This document shows positions 49,093 to 63,081 of a stretch of DNA of 64,000 bases, piece after piece. Position 1 is the first letter of the stretch. Each line of letters begins with the position of its first letter. Made by a program: the position numbers and the translations under genes. The notes below the pieces were generated by a model. That model saw only the letters and a program-made list of their open reading frames with translations. It was not told the origin of the DNA and did no database searches. The stretch is from Spizellomyces punctatus DAOM BR117 (Eukaryota > Chytridiomycota > Chytridiomycetes > Spizellomycetales > Spizellomycetaceae): contig NW_015971543.1 in assembly GCF_000182565.1 (NCBI RefSeq), positions 213,084-277,083 of the forward strand, given 5' to 3'.

Positions 49093-50446
49093 TCATTTAT
49101 TCGCAATTCGGACCCCGTTCACATCACATGGCGATTCCTCCCTATTTGGATCATCGGGTTTCTTCCTCAAACCGCTCAGACCTGCTTGCAGATTAGGATC
49201 CTTCGACTCCATAATTGTCGTCAGCAAGGCCTTTTCAATAATTTCCAATTCCCTCACCCTCGTTTCTAACCATTCTCTACGTCCCCTAAATTTACGCTCC
49301 ACTTGCACCTCCACTTCAAGCTCTCTTACTCTATTTTCCAAGTACTCGTTCCTATCGATCAGCGCGCTCAAATCTCCGGCGGACACCATCGTTCCTTTTG
49401 CCACGCTAACTGGTGGTGGAACGGGGAGGCTTGATAAACTCGACGTGGGAGTTCCGGTGGGAGAAGCGGTCAAGGACGAATCTGCCGACCTTTCTGCTCC
49501 TATGCGAGAGACATTAATAGCCGGTTCTCCGGGCTTATGATACATATGAAAGTGATGCGTTGACGCTGTCGGGCTCCGGACCGCGGATGTTGCCGCTGGT
49601 GATGTGACTGGCATAGACGGAGGTGGATACATTCCAAAAGGTAGAGCTGCGGTAAGAAATGGAGGAGGGTATGGATAGTGAGTCTGCGTGGGAGGTGTTC
49701 CGGGTGCATCAGTCAATGTCCCTGCAAATGGCTGCCCAAAAAACGCCATATTAGAATTCAAGCGCATTGAGCTATCGTGCACAGAATCATTAATACAAAA
49801 TGAAGCTACGTACCGAGCCGACACTGGCCGCTGAAGAATCATCCTTAGCCTTGACCTGCGTTCCCATGCTCGTCAATCGCGAGATCCGGCCAAAGCTGTT
49901 CAGCCCACAACAAGGGGCTGATGATCCTTCTACCCGCATGTGGCGGTTCAATGCATCGAGGCGAGAGAAATCGCGATGACAATGGGGGCATTTGTATGGT
50001 TTTACTCCATCATGAAGACGCTGATGTCTCTTTAGATCGTGCTGGCGAGAGAAGGCCTGACTGCAAACATCGCAGGTGAAAGGACGCTCGCGACTGTGAA
50101 CGAATGAGTGCGACTTCAGATTATGTTGTCGTGAGAAGGTTTGATCGCATTTGTCGCAGGCGTAGGGTTTGTCGGGAGTGGCGTGAGGAAGGAGAGGAAG
50201 ATGCGGACCGTCCATAGAGTCCAAGGTCACAACGTTGTTGCTCAGCGATGTGGTATTCCCGCCCTCATCTGGGTGTCCTCTGTCGTTGGTTTGCCTCTCA
50301 GCTGACAATTCTTGCTGGGCTGCATGAGCCGCATGCGCTGCGTGAGCTGCCGCCGCTGCCGCCTGCATTGCATGCATCGCAGCGACCGCGGCTGGACCTT
50401 GAGTCGACTTCGAGTTGTCTGGGAGTGTGATGATATCTGTGCTCAT
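49093..50446 (-). CDS. C2H2 zinc finger transcription factor
   Basis: Exons 50446-49814 and 49731-49093 give 423 residues. An Ala/His-rich tract near the N-terminus (residues 17-45) is followed by three C2H2 fingers in tandem: YACDKCDQTFSRQHNLKSH, FTCDVCSQAFSRQHDLKRH, YKCPHCHRDFSRLDALNRH, joined by TGEKP-like linkers (SRERP, DGVKP). The first two have QHN/QHD in the recognition helix. The second exon is Pro/Ser-rich, then a coiled coil (YLENRVRELEVEVQVERKF) that could allow dimerisation. The fingers resemble fungal CRZ1/AZF1-type factors, but I do not assign a name. Confidence 0.9.
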
Positions 50447-51422
50447 ACCTTAAATTGGAAAAGACGAACCATAGTGTTAGAGACATGGCCGAGTCTTTGA
50501 GAGCAGGTAGATCGGCGGTGCAGAGATGCTGGAGAAAGTCTGACGTGCATATCTTATTCACGCCTCCGCCGCGAACGCCTCAACTCGCCCACACCAGCCC
50601 GTGGCGGGGGTCGGCACCCACCTGGTAAGATCGGAGGATGGAGGCTCAACGTCCAGCAAGACCAAAATTCTCCTACGTGACACTCCACTGTGATTCCGAT
50701 TCTGGCTGAATCGCCGCTTCTGGTGAGTATGCAAAGGTCGAATGCAGACAGTGCGGCCGACGTTGACAGTTTGCCAGGAGGCCGAACAAACGCGTGCAGT
50801 AGCTTGCCTAACGCGACTTCGAAAGTGGCGGATCGCCACAGTGGCCACCAATGATCGAGGACTTGCGCCACGATGAGCATTAGGTAATACACTCCGATCT
50901 CCTTTTCTGCTTCAACGATCTAGCTACATCTTGAGATAGAGCATATTAGTCGAAATAATTATGAGCATCTCTTAATTTAGGTCTGAATCACCAATGTCAT
51001 GTGAAAAGACTCAGAGCTGCTGATGATACAAGCATAGACTTTGCGGAATATTCATACAGCAATGTAGACGTTTCCGAAACAGCGGCCAATCTGCCGAGTT
51101 TAGTTTTTGAACACCAAGCAACGACGGAATATTTACCAGCGATGTAAATATGGGAAGGTAAAGCATGTAGGCGGATAGCACCCAAAGGACCTGCAGCATC
51201 CCATCATCATCTTGGCCAAGCATATGGCCACCTCTCCAACAATAACCCTTAAACTGCTGATACTTGGGGAGGGTACTAACGCTGTGCTCAACACAGCTAA
51301 TGTATTACTAAAAGAAGCACATCCCAAGCGACCCAAAAATAGAGCGGTCCAGGGATATCCTTCCCACAAATGGGGCCACAAATAACTCATAGAAATTCAA
51401 TACCGAAGTTCTTCTAGCTTGT
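50447..51422. other. Intergenic region with doubtful minus-strand ORFs
   Basis: About 975 bp. Overlapping minus-strand frames at 51390-50997 hold hydrophobic stretches (VLWVLSAYMLYLPIFTSLV). They could be a small membrane-protein gene or a relic just downstream of the symporter, but no splice model holds. GC-rich 50560-50640 probably belongs to the C2H2 promoter. Confidence 0.35.
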
Positions 51423-52986
51423 TTACTGCTTTACTTCCGCGACTGGGACGTTTGCCTCATCTGCCACCTCTTTGCCTTTATTCACGGCAATTGGCCCTTC
51501 TTGGATGAATATACAGAGAATACTTGCGAGTCCCAAACAGTATCCAGCAATCAGGAACGCCCACGGAAGACCTTCTTCACCGAGAGAGTCGCTCATTGCA
51601 GAAACGACAAAGGTAATGATGAGTTGAGGTACTATTTGAATGGATATAATGGGATGAGTCAACCAATATACGGTTAAAGGGAAGGCGTGCTAGTTTATAC
51701 GTACAGCAGATGAACAAATTGAGGAGACCCATCCGCACGCCAATTTCATCAGATGTGTCCTCAGCAGCGTATCTTCCGACAAGGGCAAAGGGGAAGGCAT
51801 TGATGGCAGAATTGGATATAGCCCAGAGCATGGTGACAAAGTAGGCCATGGTAACTGTCTGTGGTCCGACTTTGGCAAGGATAAAGAAGACTGCACCGAC
51901 CGCAAGGCAAAGGAGGTATGGAATACGGACTTTGGTCAGAATACCGCGAGAAACGATAAAGGCTAGGGAAAGACCGAAAACTGTTTGGATGATGGCTTGG
52001 TAAAGTGAAGAGTCGCCATAGTTCTTTTGTCCCTCCTTGTAGAGTGCCTCTCTTTCTGCGGAGCAGCCAGTGTCTTTGGGGCAACCTTTGTACACGTTGA
52101 TGCCCCACCAACTGGAAGCAGCCGGCCAGTAGGCAAAAGCGGCAGCCCATGACAAGAATTCAATAGCGCATACGACGACCATCTTTTTGTCCATCTTGAA
52201 GACGTTCCGGATGACAACGACAAAAGGCTCGGTGACCTTAATCTTTTTAACTTCACGAGTAGTGCGCTTCTCGGTAATGACAAAGCAGGTTAAGGTAATG
52301 AAGAAGATGTTGACGGCCATGACCGTGAAAATGAGCTTGGGGAGATCCTCAGGTGAGCCTGTCCAGAAGGCCCGAGAAAGACCAAAGCCAAGCATGGAAC
52401 CTGGAGAAAAGGATGGGTTCATCACATGAAGTAACCGCTTAGACTTGATGTACTGAGACACTTACCACAGCCCTGGAAAAAGGTCGCAAACAATTGCACC
52501 GTGGTCTGTTGATCTTCGGCAGCATTGTCACCAGCCAGTGCTCTCAGCGGCGTTTGCATAACATTGATGGTGATATCCAGGATGATGAAGGAGATGAAAG
52601 AAACCGCGAGTCTCGCGCTACCGTAGTTGTTCGAGAGGGCAAAGACAGTTGAGGCAATAACGGTTAAGATGAGACCTGCGATGATAAACGGTCTCCGTCG
52701 ACCGAGACGACTGGTACAGGCATCGGAAAAGGCTCCGACAACCGGGGCAGTGAAGAAGCCGGTAATGGGGCCGAAAATCCAGACTGGAAAAGCAAAGTTA
52801 CATTGCATCCAAAATCGCTAAAGCGCAAAATCCGGACATACTGTTTCGCGACCAGAAAGGCCCAAGATGGTATGATTCCATGACAGGCGTGATGACACTG
52901 AACTCTGTAGACCAGATGGCTTGAACGCCAATCCAGGGCATTGTTAACAGCGCCAGCTGGAAAAAGGATAGCCTTTGTTCCGACAT
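51423..52986 (-). CDS. Sugar/glycoside-cation symporter (GPH / SLC45, sucrose-transporter type)
   Basis: Twelve-helix MFS proton symporter for alpha-glucosides such as sucrose or maltose. The start MSEQRLSFFQLALLTMPWIGVQ with ..EFSVITPVMESYHLG is followed by VWIFGPITGFFTAPVVGAFSD and the hallmark RLGRRRPFI loop. Later segments: NVMQTPLRALAGDNA, AIEFLSWAAAFAYWP, NSAINAFPFALVGRYA and, in the last exon, VPQLIITFVVSAMSDSL. Fission yeast SUT1 and plant SUTs are relatives. Three introns are likely (near 52840, 52460, 51640). The first does not phase cleanly, so the junction near 52810-52840 is approximate. Confidence 0.9.
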
Positions 52987-54243
52987 GTCGAATATGAGGA
53001 TAACGTGAACCCAGACAAAAGCTGGAGAGAAGTCGCAGGATGGGGAGCTATTTAGCGACCTTCAAGACCCGCCCTAAACTTAATACTAGCTAGTGCTTTT
53101 TTTTCTTTCTGTCCATGCCGTCAGTAGAGCGAAATTTATGTAGAAACTTTTTGTCTCTTCTGACTACCTCCATGATTTTGCACTCTTTCGACGACCCAAG
53201 GAGAGGATTACAATCGTAACTAGGATCGTCAATCGATACTGCCATAGTGCTCTTGGGGCGCACACTTGAAGGAAGCAAAATCGGACCCAAAAAATGACAA
53301 ACAGTCTGTCGCGTGAGGAAAGCAAATTTCAAGTGCACCAAAGCCTAACTGGAAGGTCGTTTAACGCAAACAGCAAAAAGCAACACCGCTCGGCCGCGCA
53401 GAAACGTGCCTGTGCGCGCTCGGCAGACTGTAAACTGCATACAATTAGCACGAAAAGGACAAAAAAAAAAGAGTAAGAAATCCCTGGGCTATCATCGCTA
53501 CAGCAGATTTCATTATAGGTAGTACTTGGCCGCCCTGCCCCGCTGCCCCCATTGCGCAAAGTAATTCCACAGGAGGACTGGCACAAAGTGCTCGCTGTTC
53601 ACATTAGAATCAAGATCATATCGATCAACACGATTCAAACATATCGTTACATATGCAGGGCAACAGTGGGCGATTGCAAGTTGCAAAGACCAAAAACCTT
53701 AAACCCGGTAAAGAAAAACCTTGACGAAAAGATCCAACATTTTTTGCCCTTCAGTAATCTGGGCGTTGTTGAAGGCCTTGCCAAGACCTTGCATGTAACG
53801 GATTTGGTGGAACTACCAGAGAAGCGTCCGTCTGCATGTCCAGACGAAAGGTCTGCTAAGTTAAGAACTGATATCGTTAGGCGATTATTCGCTGCTTGAA
53901 TTAGCTTAGGCAGGCAGCCATTTGGCGAGGAGCGACTGATCGTGAAAGCTGGCATGAAACCCAGATTCTGCAATTACATGAATGAAACATAACGTTGATT
54001 AGGTGTTTTCTCAAGCAGATGTCGAGAGTGCTTTCAAGATGCCAAAGACCAAAAAATTGGGTATTCCGCATGAAATGCTCGTCAATATTCACGAGTTGCT
54101 ATGACAACAAAAACTGATCAAAGCCGTGTAATTGGGGCCTCAGAGAGACTATTGGCAAAAATGTCCTGATATCCTCCAAAGTAACTAGTTTCCCCCTACC
54201 AAAAGAATTAAATATATGTATACATGAGTCTCTTCTCCTCCTC
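52987..54243. other. Long intergenic region
   Basis: 1.26 kb. Overlapping ORFs of 60-115 codons on both strands (53552-53973), none with a recognisable domain. No RNA gene or repeat identified. Confidence 0.5.
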
Positions 54244-55555
54244 CTAGTACCCCTTGTCAGCTAGCTTTGTCACCAGCCCCAAGTAAAATCCAACAGAATC
54301 AAAATTCTCTCGTTTCGCAACCGCAGATGTAATGCCCCTCACTTTGGGTGGTATCAGCTGCCAATGATCGCAGGAAACAGTTCCCATAAACTCTCCCCAC
54401 TTTGCACTGTCCAGCGAGACGAGACCATCATTGGCGCCCTCACGGGAGGAAATGATGCGGTAAGAAAAGTAAAGCGGGGCAAGCGGGCTCACGTCCGTTA
54501 CAGCTGCGTAAGATGAGTAGTGCACTGTAGGATCGTCTGGAGTAACGTGGTTGAAGGCAGAGCAGTAGTCGCGTGTCAAGTTGGCGAATGCAGGAGAGTC
54601 AAGAGGAGAACAAAGCGCGCGTACAACAGGGTGTGCTTGGACCATTCTGGTTTGAGAAGCAGTATTTTCTGGAAGAGGGCGTGGCGGCTGCGTTGTAGTG
54701 TGCTCCTTCAGGTATTTTGCGACGACGTCATCCAATTGTTTGTTGACATAGTCGTGGAGGAGTCCTACACCAAAAGCATCACGGCACCAGTCCATGAATG
54801 CACTCCCTCGATGCGGCGTCGCGACTGTCGTTAGGGAATTGACCTTGAACTTGGGCGATGGAAGATGGGTGATCACATAGCGACAATCTAGTCCGCCCTG
54901 AAAAGCAAGTAGCTCGCTGTTAACTACAAACAGTGCAGGAGGTAATGTAGAAATAGGATGTATACCATTGAGTGAGCGATGAGATTGATCCGCTGCCCCT
55001 CCATGTGCGCTTCCAAGAATGCTCGGAGCTCATAGGCCCTCGTCTTGAGTGCGGCGACGGTCCCCACACGTGAAACATAAACTTTACAGCCAATATCCTT
55101 CAGCGCTTGCGCTATGCCCTTCCAGTAATGTATCTGAAGTGCTGGCAATGTTTCAGGGCCTGGATATGCACAGGATCATTTCAGCCAATCATACCTAGAC
55201 CCCGACCAACTTTCTAGAACTTACCCAGCACATCGAATCCAAAAAGACCATGACACAACACTATTGGATCTCTTGGTGCTTTGTAATTCTCTTTTCCGAC
55301 ATAGCCTAAATGCGCTCGCTTGTTTCGGTGCTCTATGGACGATGGCAAGCCCCGATCGACGGGCCTCAAGTTGGCCCAGAGTATCCACGCCTTTGCTTTT
55401 CGTTCCTCTTGTCGTTGTTGTCTTTTGCGGGCTTGTAGTTGATCCCCTGCAGTAGCTCCAGTGAGATTTGCAGAGTTTGTGAATGAAAGTATCGGGGCAG
55501 TGAGGATGGAGGAGAGCTTTTGGCGGAGTTGAGCGGCAAAGGTTGTCAAAGACAT
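54244..55555 (-). CDS. TGL2: Triacylglycerol lipase, TGL2-like alpha/beta hydrolase
   Basis: Hydrolyses short-chain acylglycerols; yeast Tgl2 is mitochondrial. The N-terminus (MSLTTFAAQLRQKLSS) could be an organelle-targeting helix. Motifs: DPIVLCHGLFGFD (oxyanion HG), HYWKGIAQALKDIGCKVYVS, the nucleophile elbow NLIAHSMGGLDCRY (GxSxG variant, HSMGG, split by an intron after AHSM), TTVATPHRGSAF, NDGLVSLDSAKWGEF (acid region) and CDHWQLI (catalytic His). The layout is that of bacterial-type lipases (Pseudomonas/Burkholderia), as noted for Tgl2. Three exons: 55555 to about 55226, about 55158-54966, about 54900-54244. Confidence 0.92.
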
Positions 55556-56952
55556 TTATAAACGCGAAAGTGTATGCTGTAATGTGCTCTAAGAGGGCAG
55601 AGAGTAGGAAATTGTAATAAATTGGTAAAGCAACGAGGTCCAATTCCCAAAACGAGATGGGGTCGGAGATGGGCAACTCGTTAAAAACCTGCGATGACAT
55701 GCCATTTCCCCATTCAAATGACCACATTCCCGTGATCCATCCGTTCACCCACGTGGACAAGTCATTTGAAGCCAAAAGCAGGAAAACGTGTCGCTTGAAG
55801 CATTTTTTGTTTACCTTTCAGACCCTCATGCGTTCATCAACTTTCAATGCATCGTTTAACAGGATATCGTCCTGTATGAATGTATTCGCAATGGAATCCC
55901 CGTGCAGGGAAACTGTAAGGCGTACGAAGAATGTGGATGAGAATCCGATTGAGTTGCCCTTTCCCTTTTTCGTACTTGGCGGCGGATGAATGGCAAAATT
56001 CCCAGATTTGGGGTGTTGACTTGTCTATTCACCCACTCAATCTGCAGTCGCCCTCTTTGCCAATCATAGCATATGGCATATGGCACCAGAACGGAACGGT
56101 GTATTCTGACCTCATTGGACAAAATCAAGAATTACTAGCGTGTGAGCATCTGCTTTCAGATACTCCTTCCATTGGACATTCATTTGACTAAAACAAAAGC
56201 GTCGGATCAGAGAAGCCTACAGGCATTTTCAGCACGGTCAGATCTAAGACGACCGTCGTGATATAAAGTCTCATCAGTTCCGCGCAAAAAGCTCCAGTTT
56301 CAGTCGGTGAGAATCCTACTATTCCTCGTGTGGAACGAAACACACAAGACAGCTCGAGCCATTCCAGACTAAGAATAGTATGACCTCATAGACAAAAACA
56401 GGTTTATAGATACCCAGTCAGACGGAGCCCACCATCCTTCCTACCGGGTTGGAATATCCCAGAGGAGCAATCTTCAACGGGAGGGAGGCGACCAAAAGGC
56501 ACGCCTCAAACGCTCCCCACTTCTCGTTGGATAGAGGCTCTCCGTCTCATCATCCTGGGTGATATGTGCGACTTTGTTAGAAAACAAAGCGAGGTACGAC
56601 AGACTCCACATATGATCCTGAAGAGTTGGTCGATAAAGAAAACAAGAGGAGGACGAGGAACGACGGGTTTTTATAGCCCTGGAGCCGCATCACGCGAGTG
56701 GCGCAATGACAAAAAAAAGCATGAGCCAATCACCGGTGCAGCCACTGTTAACATGGAAACAGGACTGCGCAAATTCGCTTGTTCAAATCCACACGTGATC
56801 CCCTTTCAAAAATGTTCAGATATCGAACAAAAAAAACCAATGTTATCTATAAAAAAAATACAGTATGACGTCCTATAACAAGAACCCAATGTACCTGCAT
56901 CAAAGATTCATCCTATAAGCCAACCATTCTATGCACCGCTCATTGAAAAAAA
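55556..56952. other. Long intergenic region
   Basis: 1.4 kb. A + strand ORF (56564-56878) is Lys-rich without resemblance to a family. Several A-runs near 56710-56860. No gene supported. Confidence 0.5.
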
Positions 56953-58584
<1,632 letters not shown>

Positions 58585-60995
58585 TATGAAGCAGCAGTTA
58601 CTTGAAGTGGATATGGGTCCGTGGAAAGGGGAAAAAGGCAAGTGTTGCCTGCTTTATAATGCACACACTGGAGCGTGTGACTCTGTCATGGACAGCGAGC
58701 GTTGTACGAAACGCGCAGACCCATGTTTCCATATTTAGGTTGATGATAAGTCCAGTAGCTGAGCGCAGTCACCCCACTTCTTATCATGTGACCTCCTGTG
58801 AGAAAGTGGTCCTCTACTGGCTTTCGATTAGCAGGCAGGTTACGCTTCAGTAAGCCAGGAAAAATCCTTTTTTCTATTTCAAGGTGTAGGCAGAAATTCT
58901 ATAAACGTAGCGCAAGCTGGGGACGTGCCCACTTGACTGGTGGATACAGCACGGCAAGGCAACCCTTTTCTGGAGAGAACAGCACCGTCATTTCCACATT
59001 TGTCTATGACACATTGCATTTATGCTTTATCAGCTTTTATTTATTTTGCGTTCAGGACTCCTGAACGACATTCCAAATATTCCATTGTCCACAGCCCAGC
59101 CAATATCTCTAGGAAAGCATAATCATTGCTCCAGGAAGCATGACTGGACAAGCTATGTTGAGAACAATTTTGGTCGAGACCTCTCTATATATATATTTGC
59201 TGCTTTGGCCAGTGATTGATAGGTCTGGAGGTCGCCGTTTGTCCATCGATCTCTCATGTCCGCTGCAATCGTCCGGATGTTGCCAGTCAACAGGGAGTGC
59301 GACACGTGACAGTGTCAGCTTGTCCAGCAAATCAGACAAGGCATGTGGCTTTAGTCGTGTCATGTGATCTCATTTTAGGCATTGATTTCGACCCTATTGC
59401 ACTCGCCGTCGGTGCAGCACATCACTCTGCTCGTAATCGCACTGCATCCAAATGTTGATCTCCCGTATTGATCTACGCATGCTACCTCCTTCTTGCCTAA
59501 GTCGCACCGGGGCTTAACTTCACAAGCACTGATGAGCAATCGGCATTAACAGTTGTCACTGCAGCATCAGATGAGGATAAAGTTAGTATGAAGAGTCGCT
59601 CGGAAAGTAAACGACGGTAAAGACTTCACACTGAGTAAGAGCGAAGAAGACGAGAGCGAGGACAAGGAAGAAGAACTTCATCGTGTATATGTAACAAATT
59701 TATGCGTGGAATTTAGCACCGTTTAGGTCGTCGTTCCGTGCGTAATGGAGTGCTGGAGAATCCTAAAAGATGTCTTCCCCTTTACACTTCTACTTCAACC
59801 TCAAGTCTTTGATGTGGGCCATGCAGTTGACTGGTAAAGGGTTTGTTCTTGATTTTGGTTCAGGGCACTGGAAATCCGCGGCAAGGATCGCGGCTCACGG
59901 TCATGTGAGTGCACTCCACTTGGATGAGCTGTTTGAACAGTTGTTGCTGAGATATCTCAAGGGTCGACCTATTCACCAGACACTCATTGGTTTATTGCAA
60001 CTATCCCTCACCCTCCATAACTTTAATCTTAATGCCATGGATCATAGCGTCTCTACCTATCATTTCACTAACCCTCATCTTCCTATCTTACATTCCTGTT
60101 TACCTTGCCACTTTGACAAATACGTTGCATCCTGGTTTGAGATATGAAGAAGACAAGCCAGCCCAGCCCAACAAACAATGTCAAATCATCTTTGATGGCT
60201 CGAACAGGTCGACAAATGTGTGCAGTTGATGTGCCATCCAGATGTGTCTCGTCCTCACCCATTCCACACTCTGAACGAGACACTTGAAAGGACGCACAAC
60301 CGCGTCACAAAAATACGAAAAGTGGGACATGTTGAAGCACATCAAAGTACGATTTGACACTATCAGCGGAGAACAAGGGCGTGTTCTTCTTACATAACAC
60401 CCGCCTTCCCGCCTTGGGATTTCAACGCGGGGGCGGACATCTTGGCCGAAAAAAGAAACGAAGAGGGACTGCAAACGCCAGCGCGCCGTCTTATAGATTT
60501 TGGCTCCTCTTTTGATTGGAAACGCCTCTTTCCTTTTACCCAGAAAAGGAAGGAAAAAGCATTTTTTTTTTGCCAGAGGCTGTCTTTGACCTCCCAGGCC
60601 CTCTCTTGCCATGTCACAAAAAGGGCCAACTGTCCTCATCATGTGCATTTGTCGTTGTGTTTGTTAGCAAATCACATGACATAATACATGCTGACTGTGC
60701 CACCTCCGCGTTTCGATGTCTCCGTCCTGACAGTTTTTTGCTTTTTCTTTCCTTTTCCGTCTTTCTTTCCACACACGTCGCAGCATTTTGGGATACAAAT
60801 GCATCCGAACTTTGGACCACAACCCGCCGCCTCCCGATCCCGCCGCCTGCTCCAAGGTTTTTTCCCACGCTCGCTCAAGTAAAGGGCTTGAACGCATCTC
60901 ATCACGCATCTTACCATCTTTTGGCAAACATCGAGCGACTACAAGTAGAAAACGGTAGAAGGAACACATTCTTGATTGATAGAGAGACAGCGAGG
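58585..60995. other. Long intergenic region
   Basis: 2.4 kb between the divergent HPPD (-) and PUS1-like (+) genes. Contains a possible small secreted protein gene (59497-59681, minus) and a doubtful 125-codon + ORF (59770-60147). Pyrimidine-rich DNA at 60730-60770 and poly-T at 60563 probably belong to the promoter and 5' UTR of the PUS1-like gene. Confidence 0.5.
59497..59681 (-). CDS. Candidate small secreted peptide
   Basis: The ATG at 59681 opens MKFFFLVLALVFFALTQ, a textbook signal peptide. Read without splicing it ends after 32 residues. With a GT-AG intron (59629 to 59559) it continues as VTTVNADCSSVLVKLSPG to a stop at 59497 (about 38 residues). No family is recognised, and a gene this short could be chance. 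Confidence 0.3.
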
Positions 60996-63081
60996 ATGGG
61001 AGAATCGTCGAATGCGCCGTCAAAACGCTTGGCGGTTCTCTATGCGTACAATGGATCGCTTTTCCAAGGCCTTGAGAGGTAGGCAGTTATATCGTATGAG
61101 AAGGAGCGCATGTGAAATTGGATCACTGATGAGTATCTGGTCCTTTTCTAGGTCAAAGGGATTGAAAACCATCGAAGGTGTTTTGTTGAGCGCCATCGCA
61201 ACAATTGTGGGTGAAGCGGACCCGACAAAGAGAGTTTCGGTAGGCTTTTCAATGCCGTTCGTTCAACACTGGAAAGTAACTGACGTTTTGGGAATCATTT
61301 TAGCTCGTCAACATTAGTCGTGCGTCTACAACAGAAGCTGGCGAACATGCTGCTCGCCAAGTTCTCTCGCTTGAAGTGGCGGCAAGCGAGAATGCGCCAA
61401 TGCCAACCGCTGAATCTTTGACGCCTTTATTGCCGGACGGTATCAAGGTGTTCGATATTATCCAGCTGAACACGTCCTTCTCGGCGAGGAGGACCTGTGA
61501 CACAAGGACATATGAATATCTTATCCCGGTACGTTTTGGAATGCTACTCATGAGTCACGGTTAATGCAGGCTGCTTATCGTATTTTTGGGGGTAGACGTA
61601 TGTATTTGCACCTCCCCCGCCCGAAACGCATTACTCGTATCCTCCCCTGTCGGATACAGAATTTGAAGAGCTATGGCCCGTAAATGAAAATCTAGGTCCT
61701 CCTGGCGGTCTTTTCAAGACTATCAAGCGAGGCATGTCTCTCAAACGGAACAAGAGCCAGGCACGCTCCATGAGTCGCGCAAAAAGTGTGAACCGAAAGG
61801 CGAGCCGTAGGGATGCGTCTGGCCCGCCAGAAGACACTGTGGCGCCTCCTAAGCTCGAGCGCTCCATGTCCAGTCCTTCCCTCCCCTCTCCCCCACCATC
61901 TCCGTCGTCGCACCCAGTAGAGAAGAAGAGTGGTCTTCGCAAGTTTTTCGAAACGCTTACCCGCGGCCGCTCAAAGACAAGGAACGTGGAAGAAGAAGTG
62001 CCCGTCACAATTGCGCGTAGCAAGAGCAGAAAGGGGCAGGCTGGGGGAGTTCCATTGACAGCTTCAGGGTCAGCTCAGTCGTTTTCTAACGAGGTGTCCT
62101 ACTCAACGTCTTCACCGGAGAAGGAAGATGATTTTGGCTTTATTGCCACACTCCGTCGGTCGGTATCCCGTAAATCTACTCGCAGAAGAGACCCCGAAAT
62201 CGCCTCTTTGCGGGGATCTGGGGAGGATGCTCTGGAGGAGGAGAAACCAGAGACTGCCGAACCGCAATACTTTGATCCTCTCCACTTCCCTCCGCCCAGC
62301 GAGGAGGAACTTAGCCTGACTCGCCAGTACCGAATCACCGAAGACCAAGTGAAAGCCATGAATCACATTTTGGCCATGTTCAATGGAACACACAACTGGC
62401 ACAACTATATTCCTGGCGCCAAGTATGAAGATTCACGGTGCTACATGCGCATCATCAACATTGAATGCAGCGCCCCAGAGGTGCACTTTGGCATGGAATG
62501 GCTTCGAATTAAGGTCCAAGCCAAGGCTTTTGCGCGGTACCAGGTCCGCAAGATGATGGCAATGGCTATCATGGTCATTAGAACCAACACGCCACGAAGC
62601 ATTGTTGCCAACTCATTTGGATATGCCAAGATTGAGATACCGGAGGCTCCTGCGATGGGATTGATTTTGGATGAGCCGCACTACGACACTTTCAACTCTG
62701 ATTGCGAGAGGAGATCTGATCCAAATGGCATCCACTTTGCCAAACACCTGGTAATGTCCAACTGCTCAGAATCACTATTTACTACCATCTGAAAGCTAAT
62801 TTTTTTTGTTTCAACAGCCCGCGGTAACGGAGTTCCGTCATCATTCAATTCACGACCCTGTGTACCGAGCCGAACTTGAGTCCATGAAATTCAACGAATG
62901 GGCACGAAACCTCGATGCTTATTCCTTCCTGTACACGTACTACCTCAATGAACGCGGGGTGATCAAACCAAACACCAACTATGTTACCAAGGCGGCCATT
63001 GAGCAGGAACGTGCCGCTGCTGAGGCAGCGAAGCAGGGTGTTGCTGATGGATTGTTTGTCAAAGAAGAGGCGAAAGCGTGA
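60996..63081 (+). CDS. PUS1/TruA-family tRNA pseudouridine synthase homologue with altered catalytic motif
   Basis: Five exons (60996-61078, 61152-61239, 61304-61528, 61596-62750, 62818-63081) give 604 residues in one frame. Family features: LYAYNGSLFQGL, KTIEGVLLSAI, RASTTEAGEHAARQVLSLEV, SARRTCDTRTYEYLIPTYVF, GTHNWHNYIPG, EWLRIKVQAKAF, YQVRKMMAMAI. Active PUS1 proteins have R-A-x-RTD-K-G-V-H-A. Here the catalytic Asp is Glu68 and the preceding Arg is Thr, so the classical reaction may be lost. A Ser/Arg-rich insert of about 200 residues (RSKSRKGQ, RRSVSRKSTRRR) splits the catalytic fold after the YVF motif. It could be a degenerate paralogue beside an active PUS1 elsewhere in the genome. 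Confidence 0.88.

Noticed and set aside
53552-53973. Overlapping ORFs of about 110 codons on both strands
   Set aside because: No domain, no splice structure and no codon pattern that favours either strand.
59770-60147. 125-codon + ORF resembling a methyltransferase start (LDFGSGHW)
   Set aside because: A single motif-like string; the rest shows no methyltransferase fold signature and no continuing exons.
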